64,000 nucleotides of DNA from Steromphala cineraria (lineage: Eukaryota; Mollusca; Gastropoda; Trochida; Trochidae), in assembly GCA_916613615.1 (NCBI GenBank), contig OU744727.1, positions 2,138,593 to 2,202,592 of the forward strand, in the 5' to 3' direction. A program made the position numbers and the translations under genes. Within the stretch, counting starts at the first letter, position 1. Each line of letters begins with the position of its first letter. The notes beneath the pieces are model-generated. The model ran no database searches, had not been told where the DNA came from, and worked only from the letters and a program-made list of their open reading frames with translations. Below are positions 12,665 through 25,200 of the stretch, one piece after another.

Positions 12665-12893
12665 CTTCGAGACTGGGGTTGTATCTTGGATTGAGGACTG
12701 TTGGCAGCATGAACTTGAGAGACCCGTCAGTTTCCAGACTCATTTCCGTTACGAAAGAGAACTTGATGCCAGCCTTTGATTTGGGAGGAAGATTACCCAG
12801 CATGCATTTGAAGATATCACCGGAACTGTCGTGTTCCTCCATCAGTACTGCAGATCGTCCACTCCTAACAGCTTCCTCCTATGTCCAACGAGC
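12665..12893 (-). pseudogene. Relic of VWA5A-like exon 3 (inverted copy)
   Basis: It aligns over its full 229 bp with functional exon 3 (23298-23526) at roughly 93% by eye and encodes the same VIT-domain segment (MEEHDSSGDIFKCMLGN...). Three lesions are visible. There is an in-frame TAG near the start (ACATAGGAGGAAGC where the gene has ACATACAATGAAGC). The acceptor AG is one base upstream of the homologous position, which would add a base. The donor is lost (GAAG|ATGCG instead of GAAG|GTGAG). It is the distal part of the VIT domain and cannot be expressed as such. Confidence 0.9.
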
Positions 12894-13240
12894 CCTAAGA
12901 GAGAGAAAGGAATGCTTAATAATGTCATGCTTTTTAAAATGTATAATAAGGGATTTAAGTTTGTGTCATATTTTTCGGATAGACGAAATCACGAAGGTTG
13001 ATTTTGACGCAAATGCCACCTTTCTGTCAATTTATACAAATCGCGATTTCTAAAAACTATTTCGCCAGAGTTACCATCATTCACGGACTATCATATCGAA
13101 ACGTCTGTAAATTTAACCATGGCTTTAATTGGCCACTGCCTTTAGGGAAGCATATTGATGAAAATGAGTTTTAAAAGATTCAAAAATCTTTGACAAGAAT
13201 TACGGAAACAACCTCGTTTACAGTTTTGTAACACTTTTAC

Positions 13241-13408
13241 TTGTTGCTGCTCCTAGACCTCTGCTGTGATGTTTCTTGTCGTCCATGGGGAAGACGTAGA
13301 CGACCTCGATAGTGTCTGTTTCCAAATCGTTTATGTACTGGAGATTCGCCTCCACATTGGCCAGGAAGCCCTGCACGCTGACTCTCACATCCACCCCGTG
13401 CATTGGAA
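13241..13408 (-). pseudogene. Relic of VWA5A-like exon 2 (inverted copy)
   Basis: It corresponds to functional exon 2 (22724-22929, 206 bp) and matches at roughly 93%, but lacks 38 bp after GACGACA (the segment encoding NSAVYKLEANIDG), which shifts the frame. The acceptor (CTCTCTGTCCAG) and a GT donor (CAACAA|GTAAAA) are still present. The intron between this and relic exon 3 does not align by eye with functional intron 2, so the exons look far more conserved than the intron. No relic of exon 1 was found between 13.9 and 16 kb on the minus strand. Confidence 0.9.
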
Positions 13409-13915
13409 CTGGACAGAGAGACTTTGTTATAAAATACGATATTGAATTTGGTATCTATAAACTGACTCTCACATCCACCTCGTGCAGTGGAACTGGGTAG
13501 AGAGAGGTGTTGTTATCTATATACTGACTGTCACATCTACATCGTGCAGTGGAACTGGGTAGAGAGACTTTGTTATAACATGGTATTGAATTAGGTATCT
13601 ATATACTGACTCTCACACCAACCCCGTGCAGAGGAACTGGGCAGAGAGACTTTGTTTTAACATGGTATTGAATTAGGTGTCTATATACCGACTCTCACAT
13701 CCACCCCGTGCAGAGGAACTGGGCAGAGAGACCTGTTGTTATAACATGGTATTGAATTAGGTATCTATAGACTGACTCTCACATCCACCCCGTGCAGTGG
13801 AACTGGGCAGAGAGACTTTGTTATAACATGGTATTGAATTAGGTATCTATATACTGACTCTCACATCCACCCCGTGCAGTGTAACTGGGTAGAGAGACCT
13901 GTTGTTACTACATGG
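13409..13915 (-). repeat. ~82-bp minisatellite derived from exon 2 acceptor (inverted copy)
   Basis: About six units, each holding on the minus strand CTCTCTACCCAG|TTCCACTGCACGGGGT followed by GATGTGAGAGTCAGTATATAG. This is the polypyrimidine tract, the acceptor AG and the first codons of exon 2. It is the same repeat as the one at 22424-22723 in the functional gene, seen here next to the relic exon 2. Confidence 0.93.
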
Positions 13916-16050
13916 TATTAATGTTGTTTTCTTTTTACTACTTTGTTACGAACAGTATTAAAAGGTATTACAAAGGACATAGATGACAAAATTATATGTA
14001 TTTTCATCACTGTGAAATTTACATGGACTTAAACATTGCAAGGCGAGTATAGAAGGTGAGAAACATACACTGAATGTGTCTTTAAATGGATCAAATGCTG
14101 GATTTAAAATTTTCATATGGGCAACGAGAGTCTTAAAGATGTTACTTAAACTGAAGGAAGTCTATGTGCCTTCTTACCGATGTATAGAAACGATGTATAA
14201 GGCATAGTTTCTTTCAATTTGGTATAATCAGTGACAGAGGGAAGGCATAGTTAATTTCCATTTGGTGTTTAATCGGTCACTGAGGGAAGAACTTAATGGT
14301 AGTTTGTTAGGATTTGTTGCCGAAAGGACAGGATCTTGATTAACAGATAGATCAATACAAGTCTGCATGTTTTCATCACCAACAGAAGCTGTATTCATCA
14401 TCTCACTTTCTTATCCTAGGATCATAAATTAGCGTTTACTTCCGGGTTGGCTGAAGGCGAGATATAGTGTATGTAAACACCCTACTTGCTTGGTCTATTC
14501 TGTCCCTGTATGATAAGTCCGTATATAATCGTCATTTTCCTTGCTTGTGATGAAGTATAGACAAGTAAAGCTTGGATCAAAACTCCACCATGAAAGTCTT
14601 TGCCTGCTGAAGTGAGCGAGTGACGTTATGTTTATCTCAGTAAATTGCACCGGAAGATCGATATCTATCAGAGCGTGAAGACACAATGTGACCGAGAGTC
14701 ACATGGACAGGTGTGGTTGATGCTTATTCACACGTCTACATTGACAGGTCAAAGGTTATGATAAGTAAATCAATGCGTTGCTGGGTGTACCAGGATGTAC
14801 CCCTTTTGCTGTGATCACGTTGTATCCGGGTGTCAAGGAGAAGTAGACCCTTTGAAGAAAGACCTTTCGATGGAACACACAAAAGATCGGGAAGCATTAA
14901 ATTTCTATTTAGCAATATAAGTCTCTAAACTGTGACGGATCCAATTTGGTAAAATACATGATTTAATCTATCTTTTTCCCGTATAGAATTGTCTTTCGGC
15001 TAAATCATCCAATCATCAAACCGGAATAGATAGAGGATAAAGCTTGATTACTTTGAATACGTTATAATTTCAATATTTCTACACCTGTTACACTTACATT
15101 GATTATTATAGGCGCAGTAGTACGTTCATAAACAAAATTATCTTCAACTTTGCTCAATCTAAAAACATATTGAAGCACAATATATTTTTTGCTGAAGGTA
15201 ATCAATTAAATCATTACAAGCTTTCATGTACAAGTGAAAATTGCACGTTGCCATTCAAGTGTGTTTACCAATACTATTCAAGTTAAGGAATTGGGAAAGG
15301 TGCAGCTTTGCCGAGCACGTTAAAAATTAATGTGTGAAAACATACTAACGATAAAACGATAAAAAACTTTAAGAAAGGATCTGGTGAATTGGAAAACCCA
15401 AAATATATAGACTCTAAAAATAAATAATCTTGGTATGGTTTGGGACATTAGGAAAATACTCCATTTTATACTTATTTTGCCAAGGAATATATCCATTCAT
15501 GCAAAGAAATATTTCAAAATTACACAAAGTTATTAAAGAATTGAAAGAATTTAAAGAATTGTTTCTGTTGATCATGAAATTACATAGCCACAAGCAATAA
15601 TTGTTATGATTTTTTTTCTGACAAATTAATTCCAAGTATTCAAAATATAAACGTAATGCACATATGGTGACACATTTACTAAACATTGTGTTTACCCATG
15701 TTAATATGCATATTTATCTCTGCTCAATTGCTTGTATTCCTGCCTGTAATTGAAATGGGATCAAATAAAAGAAGATAAACAAAACTAAGCAAAAGTTAAA
15801 TACTTTCTATGCTGACCTGCACATATTGAAAATATGTCACTTCTTACATGTGTCACCATACAACTATGAATAAGTATGTTTAGGAATGCATTTCTATTTT
15901 CTATTGAACAGTTTTCCTTTAATTTTTCCAAACCTTTTCGTAGTGTCCCTGCTGAGTACATAGATAAAGGTCTTGTGAGGATATTCTCTGTGTCAAGGTA
16001 AACAACAGGAAAATCCCTTCATAACCCATATCCTTTTCTGAGCAAGTGTC
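13916..16050. other. Upstream region of the VWA5A-like gene, no gene seen
   Basis: About 2.1 kb of AT-rich sequence between the relic exons and the TATA box. Only short frames occur (14495-14686 and 15414-15686, both -), without recognisable features. It could contain the promoter-proximal elements of the + gene. I searched it for a minus-strand counterpart of exon 1 and saw none. Confidence 0.5.
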
Positions 16051-16058
16051 TATAAATA
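16051..16058 (+). promoter_or_regulatory. TATA box of the VWA5A-like gene
   Basis: TATAAATA lies 175 bp upstream of the ATG at 16226. Transcription would be expected to start near 16080, giving a 5' UTR of about 145 nt with no intron needed. This is inferred from position and motif only. Confidence 0.6.
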
Positions 16059-16225
16059 GCTGCTTCCTCAGATAAGCAGATATTGCGGTGTTTACTAACC
16101 ACCCGCATACGCAGATACCTCATCTGTTCAGTTAGCACGCTCAGTGAGAACGTGCATTCAGTTTTTAACTCTGTGATTTAAAGTGTCATTGAATTTATAG
16201 CTTGATTTGATTTGATACACACACC

Positions 16226-16271
16226 ATGGCGATCAAATATGGACTTATTATACAGGGCCAAAAAAGAACAG
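16226..16271 (+). CDS. VWA5A: VWA5A-like exon 1 (start codon)
   Basis: ACACCATGG gives a strong start context (A at -3, G at +4). It encodes MAIKYGLIIQGQKRT and ends in phase 1 with a consensus donor, CAG|GTAAGT. The leftover G joins TT of exon 2 to give Val, producing KRT-VPLHG, which fits the VWA5A N-terminus (a YGLL-like start followed by PVPL-like residues). The exon is too short to be found by ORF length; phase, the family's N-terminal pattern and the upstream TATA box support it. Confidence 0.82.
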
Positions 16272-19200
16272 GTAAGTTGAACTTTTTACATTTTGGATCT
16301 CGATCTAACTGGGAAGTAGTCTTGACTTTCTTAAAGTCGTGACGGATTAATAAACATCGACTTACATGTTTTTAAAATATAACGCCTTTATTTTGCCAAT
16401 AATTCAAAGGCCTAGGATAATAATAAGACTTGTTGGGTTGATTATTGGATTAGGAAGTTTAAGGGTTGAGACATAAAACCTGGTGCTGTTGTAAATAATA
16501 ATAATAGGCTTCTTTATCAAAGGGAAATAACTCTGCCCTCTTAATCGATCATGCTCACTGTTTCATAGGGCTTTTTTCTAGAAGTACAATGGAATTATAT
16601 TATGTTTTTCCCTGTATTTGAAATATTTGTTTACCTATAAGTTAATACAAGAATCTGGTTTTTTTCTTACATCTATAATTTGAAAGTTAGGCCGTTATTT
16701 CTTTAAAAAAACAGTCATTTTTAGATTTGAAAAAGGCAAAGTCGAAAAATATAGCTTTAGATGATTACACCTAGTACATATTCCAATGACTTAATACTTT
16801 GCTATAATTGCCTTAAGTACTCTTTTATTCGTTTAAGCTTGTTACTGTGGATATAATCATTATGCGATGTCAAAATCTGATATTGAAATGATAATTAGAG
16901 CTGCTTGGGTCATTTCCTCCAGACCAATTTTCGACGAAAAGATGCCAATTTTTTTGCGACAAAGAGTGCCACCAAAACACTTGCAGCACAAAATTATATC
17001 CGTCATCGTATGTCACAGCAATAAAGATTTCATAACATATTTTTGTCTTGTTAAAAAGACATTAACCGAATTTAGGGGGTCGTTTGTCTGAAGAAGATAT
17101 TCGACCATAAGAGCCTGTTATCGGCCCTGTTTTGACCATATGCAATCGCCGTGAATGGTGCTTAAAACCTGAGGGTCAATATGTTAATATATAGGAGAGT
17201 CTGGTTTGGTGATACATCACAATTTCACCCAAAACTGTGAAATGGATAACAGTTTTTCTTGGTATTGTTTACTGTCGATGAAATCAAAATTGACCTTTAA
17301 GTGTATTTAAAAGCTCAACAGATTCGTTATAGATGTGATAATGAAAGTAACTAAATCCTACAAACAATACCTGCTTAATAAGTTATTTTGGGAGAATTTG
17401 AAAAAAAGTCTGTACATCAACAACATCTACGAACGTTAAATGCATCAGGTTATGGTCTGATGGGGGGAGTTTCCAAGCATTATGATGTGCATTCGCATAC
17501 AGCACGCCACATGTTCCAAATGGTCTCAGACTGATTATAGTTGATTGGAGTTGAGATATTGCCCTTACTGTAAATACCTTCCAACAATACAAGAGTCTGT
17601 GTCTAAAATACAATGTAATTTCGTCAATTAAGTGTCATATGCATTCAGCTTGCTTTGTCCAGGGTGTCAACTACTGCTAGTGCTTCCCCTTCCACTGGTG
17701 CATAGCGGGATTCCGCAGCATGGGTGAAGCGACTGCCTACCAGGGTAACCTTCCAGCTTTCACGACAGCAAAAGGGCGTTGTCTTGGGACATTGGCAGTG
17801 TTTTTGAAATAGCCAAAACCCAATTCCATTCTTTGACCATTCTGTAGCAAGGCAAGTAGGTTTATTTGCGTCGAAGATACGCACACCGTCTTCAATTTCA
17901 TTAACGATGATGGTTTTGGATTCTTGAAACAAACAGTCCAGATTGTTGTCCCAATGAAATGGTGTACCTGGCTTAAGGAGTTGACGAAATGGTTGCATCC
18001 TTTCAGCCATGCTGAATGCATATGACACTTGATTAACGAGTCCGAACCAAGAACGCATATCTGTGATGTTCTTTGGTGTAGAAAGTTCATAATGGCTTGT
18101 AAGAACTTTGAGCAAGGGCGAACACAGTTTTGGGTAATTTCAAAGCCTGCAAACTCGACCGTGTCTTGTGCAAATGTGAACTTGTCAGGATTTAAAGTGA
18201 TACCATTTCTTCCACAGATCTCAAGCCAGTTGCATGCTTGGAAGAAGGCTTTCTCAATGTTGTCAGCCCATAAGAGTGTGTCATCAACACATTTTGTTTT
18301 GTTTGGCACATCAAATACAATCTCATCGAAACGCCTTGTGTATCCATCTCCAGATGCGATATATCCTTGTGGAGCAGTGCGGTATCGGTAACGACCCCAA
18401 GGCGTGATGAACGTGGTCACGTTTTTTTCCTCCTCACGAATGGGGACACTGTGGTAACCATTCCATGCGTCAAAGACAGTTTTTTTCTTGTTCTGTGGCA
18501 CTGATCTGGCTTGGTGGCAGGGAGATTGGGTGTGGTGTGTCTCTCGGACCGCATGGGCATTGACTTGTTGGGCATCTGGGTCAACCATCAGTTTCATGGG
18601 GGGTCCATTAATAAGGGGTGGTTTGATGCTCACAGGTGTTGAAGGTGCTAGACTTGTACAGGTCGAGGAGGTATTGTTCGAGTCTACCACGGTTCTCTTC
18701 CGTCGCTGGGAATGGTAAGTTGTTAGGTGTCGGGGGAGGAAGTTCTCGCTTCGGGCAATCACATTTGACATCATTTATTGCTGAGGTGATTATCGTTGAT
18801 GGCGCTGTTGTGCACGACTTCTCCGATGGTAGGGAATTTCTCTTTGATCATCCCCAGTGAGATACATGCCTCATGACTCAAGAAGAACTTGTCAGAGTTG
18901 TCTGTGATATATACAACTTGCCTGGTCTCAATTGTTTTTCCTGTTGGACTCCTGCCGGACAACCTTGCAATAAGGGCACCAAGGATGTTGATGCCTCTCT
19001 GTTTGCAGTGCGCATCTTCAGACTAACTGGATGAGGCTGTTGGTCCTAGTTTATGAGCAACCTTTATGCCAGCGAGACAGCTTTGGTAGCCAGTGTCAGC
19101 CATGACGGCAACAGAGGTGCTCTTGGGGATTGAGGAGATCATTGTCCTAGGACAAGTCTGCTGTAATCGTCCGAATGAACAGACATTGTTAGGTTGAGGA

Positions 19201-22200
19201 AGGGCTGGGGCTTGGAGACTTGCTTGGTCCAGGTGTCGGCCATCTGATCGTATAAGTGGTGATCGAGGTAGAGTAATTTCTTACCATCATGCCAGCCAAT
19301 GTTGGTGACAGAACAGAGCATGTCGAAGACTGCACCTTCATCTTCTTCGTCAGGTTTTGAGGACTTCTCTGATCTAGGTTTCCCTTTGTTCTGGCACACT
19401 GTGTCGAAGTTCATGAAATTTATTATCAAGATGTATTCATCACTAAGTGCTTGTGTGAGAACTGATACTGGACTATCATCTTATTTCAAGTGCAATGTTG
19501 GCACTAGGCAAGGCTGTGTCTTAAGTCCTCAACTGTTCATAATTTTTATCAACCAATTATCTCAAATGCTTGAGAGTGATGACGGAAGAGGTATTTTTAT
19601 ATCCTCGCAAATAGATGATGTCTTTTCTCTTATGTTTGCTGATAATGTCTCCTCTGTATCTGACAGTGCAATGCAATTACAAAGAAAAATCAATGTTATT
19701 GAAAAATTTTGTGCTCAAACTGGGATGAAAGTGAATCTCAATAAGACTAAAATAATGGTATTTCGCAATGGAGGTCCTCTTAGAGAGTATGAGAAATGGT
19801 TTCTTAATGGAACACAAATTGAAGTTGTTAATATGTACAGATACCTTGGTATTGTGTTCACTCCAAAATTATCATGGACAAAAGCAAAATCTTGTCTATC
19901 TTCCCAAGCGAGAAAGGCCATATTCTCAATTAATAGTTATCAAAAACAATTTGGATATATTAATCATCATGAACTCTTTAAGATATTTGATTCAATGATT
20001 TCACCAATACTGTGTTATGGTTCAGAGATATGGGGACACATTATTGTAAAAGAATTGAATCTGTGCATTTTAGATTTTGTAAGTCATTTCTCAAAGTAAC
20101 TAAAACCACAAACAACAACATGGTTCTGGGAGAGTGTGGGAGAGCCCCTCTCCAGTTTCAATATCTTTCAAGAGCAGTCAAGTACTGGTGCAGATTGATT
20201 CAGCTTCCACGGAAGAGACTTCCTTATCATGCTTATTTAATGATGAAATCTTTGGACGATAATGGAAAAATAACATGGGCTTCCCACATAAGATTGATTT
20301 TATTTCAATATGGATTCGGAATCGTATGGATATCTCAAGATATAGGATGTATTTCAACTTTCATGAAAATCTTCAAACATAGATTTTACGACTGCTTCAC
20401 CCAGGACTGGCATTCATCGCTTCTTTCATCTTCTAAATGTTACTACTACTCTCAATTCAAATCACTCCTCACAGTTGAACCATATTTAACCAATGAATTA
20501 TTACCAAGCCAGCGAGCAATAATAACCCAATTTAGATGTTGTAACTTCAGACTTGCAGTGGAATGTGGCCGCCATTCAAATACCCCATATAATGATCGTC
20601 TTTGCGTGTATTGCCATGCTGTTGGCCTTGACTTCATGGAGGATGAATTCCATGTAATGTTAATTTGTCAGAAATATTCCCACTTCCATAATGACTGTTT
20701 TCAAAATTATCAGATTAAACCACCAACGACTGAAACTTTCCTTCGACTGATGTCATCTGACAATATTAATGTACTAAAATCAATGTGCAGATATCTAACG
20801 CAAGTCCGCCGCATCCGGAATTTAAAGATATAAACGATAAATGAAATATCAGCATGTATATCCTTTTCACTTTCTCAATTTTCATTGTATTATGGGCCTG
20901 AGGCCTTAACTACTGAATAAATATGTCTGTCTGTCTGTCTGTCTGTCTGTTTCGAAGTGGTTATAACGGTTGCAGGAAGAACATACTCGACCGAAAGCAG
21001 GGCAGTGCTTTTTCCTGGTTCTGTGGGATGTGCCTTTTCCATGTCCCTTCTTTCCACAGTAGGAGCATGTTTCAGATGGATCCTGTTTTTTAGGGGCGTT
21101 GTTAGCCGCATTCCTGCTTCTCCTGTAGCTGCTTCTAACAGCTTCTGCTGATTGGGAGTCCAGGAGACGAGACGCTGAGCGTTTGCCAGATTCGTTTGCT
21201 TCGACAAACTGGAACACCTGTTCTAGAGTCATGTCCTGGTTCTTGTCTCCGAGGAGGTTCATTTGGATTTCAGGGTCATTAAGTCCACGGATTAACACGT
21301 CACGTAGGATTGTCTGTATAATTCACCTCCTGAGTGCACAAAGGACAAGCAGTGAGGAATTTACATACGCCTGCCTGGCCTCTTATTCTTGCACCGAAGG
21401 AGCGAACCGTTTCATCGAGATCCTGAGTCATGCTGTGTAAGGTAACACTGGCTACCATGGTATTTTCCTCTCTGACAGCAAGAACTCTAATAGCCTTCAG
21501 GACGTCTTCCTCAGATTTGTCTGTAAGGGATCCACCGGCTGAACGTGTAAGATCTCTGCACAGCGTTTCAGCATTCAAGGAGTTGCACTACTCTGTCTTT
21601 TCCTGTTACTTTTGTCGCCTCTACATAGTCTGTCCACCTGGATGTGAAGTATGACCAATCCTCGCTTGTTCCAGCAGATGATATGCTTGGTCGTTTCACT
21701 TTCTCAACCTTGGCTGAGATGACATGTCCTGTGGAGTGGACGGTTGCATTAGCTGTCAACAGGGCCGCTACCACCACAGAGTCGAGGTCGTCAGTTTCAA
21801 AGTCACAGGAAGGAATAGGACATCCTACAATCGGCATCCTTGATCAATGATGTGTTAGTTTCTGTGTCCAATCTCCATCATAAATAAGCAGGCGATACTT
21901 TTTACCGATGCTTTATTCAGACATCACAAATGATGGAGATCTGCAATGGAAATACAGATGTAATCATTAACATGTATAACTAAATAATAAAATCCTCTAG
22001 TGTCACCACCCTTATGTATCTTTATTGTGAATAGTTTCTCTTCTTAAGAGTATACGCCACTAATCGCCGAAATATCGCCCAAGCTGAGTAAACAATAGCT
22101 CACCCCCTCGTAAGATTACGTTCCAACAAAATAACCCCTCTCCATCAATAAATGTTGGTTTAGATTGCATACGTACAACATGAAAAGTGACGGACTCAAT

Positions 22201-25200
22201 AAACAACCATGCCGAACTCAACTCACGGCCTCTTTCTACTCCATTCGACTATATACGGGTAGAATATGAGTGTCAGCAGAAAGATGACGAAATCAACTAC
22301 ATGTTATTCGAAGCGCTTTTCTTTCCACTTCACTACACGGGGTTGCTATAAGTTTCGGTATTAAAATCAATATCAATACCATCTCATAACAAGCACAAAT
22401 TCATATTATCATTCGATGCATCTCTCTAGTTCCACTACATATATATATATATAGATTGTATACAGATAATACAAATTCAATACCATGTTATGACAAAATC
22501 TCTACCCAGTTCCATTGCACAGTTACTATATAGATACCAAATTCAATACCATGTTTTAACAAGGTCTCTCTACCCAGTTCCACTGCACGGGGTAGATGTG
22601 AGAGTCAGTATATAGATAACAACACCTCTCTCTACCCAGTTCCACTGCATGAGGTGGATGTGAGAGTCAGTTTATAGATACCAAATTCAATATCGTATTT
22701 TATAACAAAGTTTCTCTGTCCAGTTCCACTGCACGGGGTGAATGTGAGAGTCAGTGTGCAGGGCTTCCTGGCCAATGTGGAGGCGAATCTCCAGTACATG
22801 AACGACTCGGACACAGACACTCTCGAGGTCGTCTACATCTTCCCCATGGACGACAACAGCGCCGTCTACAAACTGGAGGCCAACATCGACGGCAGAAACA
22901 TCACAGCAGAGGTCCAGGAGAAGCAACAGGTCGGAAATCTATCATCTTTTGAGATTTTAACCACTTTGAAAGATTCAAGTTTTGGCCGTTTAACTAATAA
23001 CATGACACAGTGCATCCAAGCATTTGATATTTTTCCATAGAAATTGGACGACATCCCTATAGCTAATTATTTCCAGCAAACAAAGACTGTCATTCAATGA
23101 ACATGAATACTGGTTAGATAATATATTTTTAACCTTTTAGGATGTGTCCTCATATTGTCATTTGAATGGTGTCTGAAAGTTATTATTAGCATAACCATAT
23201 ATATGCATATAATCACAAAAATAGGCTTAATTCAAATCATTTTGAAATGAATTGACACGAGGGTGACATTATGAACCATTCCTTTCTCTCTATGAAGGCT
23301 CGTGAGACATACAATGAAGCTGTTAGAAGTGGACGATCTGCAGTCCTGATGGAGGAACACGACACTTCCGGTGATATCTTCAGATGCATGCTGGGTAATC
23401 TCCCTCCCAAATCAAAGGCTGACATCAAGTTCTCTTTTGTAACGGAAATGAGTCTGGAAACTGACGGGTCTCTCAAGTTTGTGTTGCCAACAGTACTCAA
23501 CCCAAGATATAACCCCAGTCTTGAAGGTGAGTAATCTGTATGTCAGTAGTCCTCAACCCAAGATATAACCCCAGTCTTGAAGGTGCGTAATCTGTATGTC
23601 AGTAGTCCTCAACCCAAGATATAACCCCAGTCTTGAAGGTGCGTAATCTGTATGTCAGTAGTCCTCAACCCAAGATACAACCCCAGTCTTGAAGGTGCGT
23701 TATCTGTATTTCAGTAGTCCTCAACCCGAGATACAATTCCAGTCTTGAAGGTGCGTAATCTGTTTGTCAGTAGTCCTCAACCCAAATACAACCCCAGTAT
23801 TGAAGGTGCGTAATCTGTTTGTCAGTCGTCCTCAACCCAAGATACAACCCCAGTCTTGAAGGTGCGTAAGTCTATATGTCAGCAGTCCTCAATATCAGAT
23901 ACATGTCATGAGTTGAAGAGTTCTTTCTGCCAGGTGTCTATAAACCAGATACAGTCCCAGCCTTGAAGGTACCTCAATATCCGATAAAAGTTTTGAAGAT
24001 ATTTTCAGCATTAGACCCGTAAAGCTGTACAACACAAATTTGAAGGTGTTTGATTTATGCATAAGTACCTTCAACAAATGCTACTTCTAAAATCTTGAGG
24101 TTTTCTCCTTTATTCATCAGGGGTTACGATTACCAATTAGGTGTAGAACGAATAATTTGTGTCATTACATGACGAGTAATCAAGTCACCTCTTCATCTAA
24201 AACTTTCTTGAAATATGAATTTATTCCATTTATGAGTAGACGGTAAACCTATATTAAAGTAAAAATGTTCAACCTACGATCGAGTTGAATGTCGATTTAT
24301 TTTGTTCAGTTGGGTTTGACTAGAATTGCTATTGATTCTATTGGCGACACACAAATTTAATTGATAGAATTTTAAAGAAATTCAGTCACATTTCGTGGTG
24401 ATATTTTGTTCAGATTAAAAGTCTGTTTTCATCACAGATGGGGGATCCAAGGAGGACACCAGTTTCTCTGCCATGAACCAATGTCATTACGACCTGACCT
24501 TCAAGGGTTCCGTGAGCTCTCAGCACGGAATTTCCCGAGTCTGGTCGGACAGTGACGAAGTCAGGACAAATCATGTTGATGCAGCAGGGAATATCTATAT
24601 AATCGAGGTTGTATCCCCTAGCCTGTAGCACTGATATAACAGTTTACTTACTGGTGGTGACGTCACATCTTAAGTTAACATTAATGATGTTGTAGTGGAT
24701 TGATAACGTGAATAAAAATGTTAAACATTTAGGAATTCATTAGTACAGTAAACATACATTTTCTTCCCACGTATAAAGTCAGATAACCAACAATTTTTAC
24801 AACTGAATCCCGCAATATGAGTCATATACGACGAATCCATGACCTTCGGCTATACCAACCATCTGGTGTACCAGGTGTAGATGGATTGAGACTGGTGAAA
24901 TGGGATTTTCATTTTATAACAAGCTGTGCAGATTATATTATTCACAGATACCTCCAAATGGTCTAACAAAAGTTCATTGACCTAATCTTCATTTAAGACA
25001 GAATATTTTAACACCGTTTTTACTTGATCATCCACCCAGCTTGTTGCATAGCAATAGGAGGCGTGCACAGCTCTAAATGGTGGTGCTGCTACTGGGTCAT
25101 TATATTTTTCACACTTTAAAACAATACAAATGCTGCAAAGTAAACTTGACGTTTCCTCGAAGTATCCAGCGTTAAACTATAGAGCAAACTAATAAGTCAA

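Noticed and set aside
13916..16050. Bidirectional promoter shared by the + gene and the minus-strand relic
   Set aside because: No exon 1 counterpart was found on the minus strand, so the relic cannot be shown to have started here.
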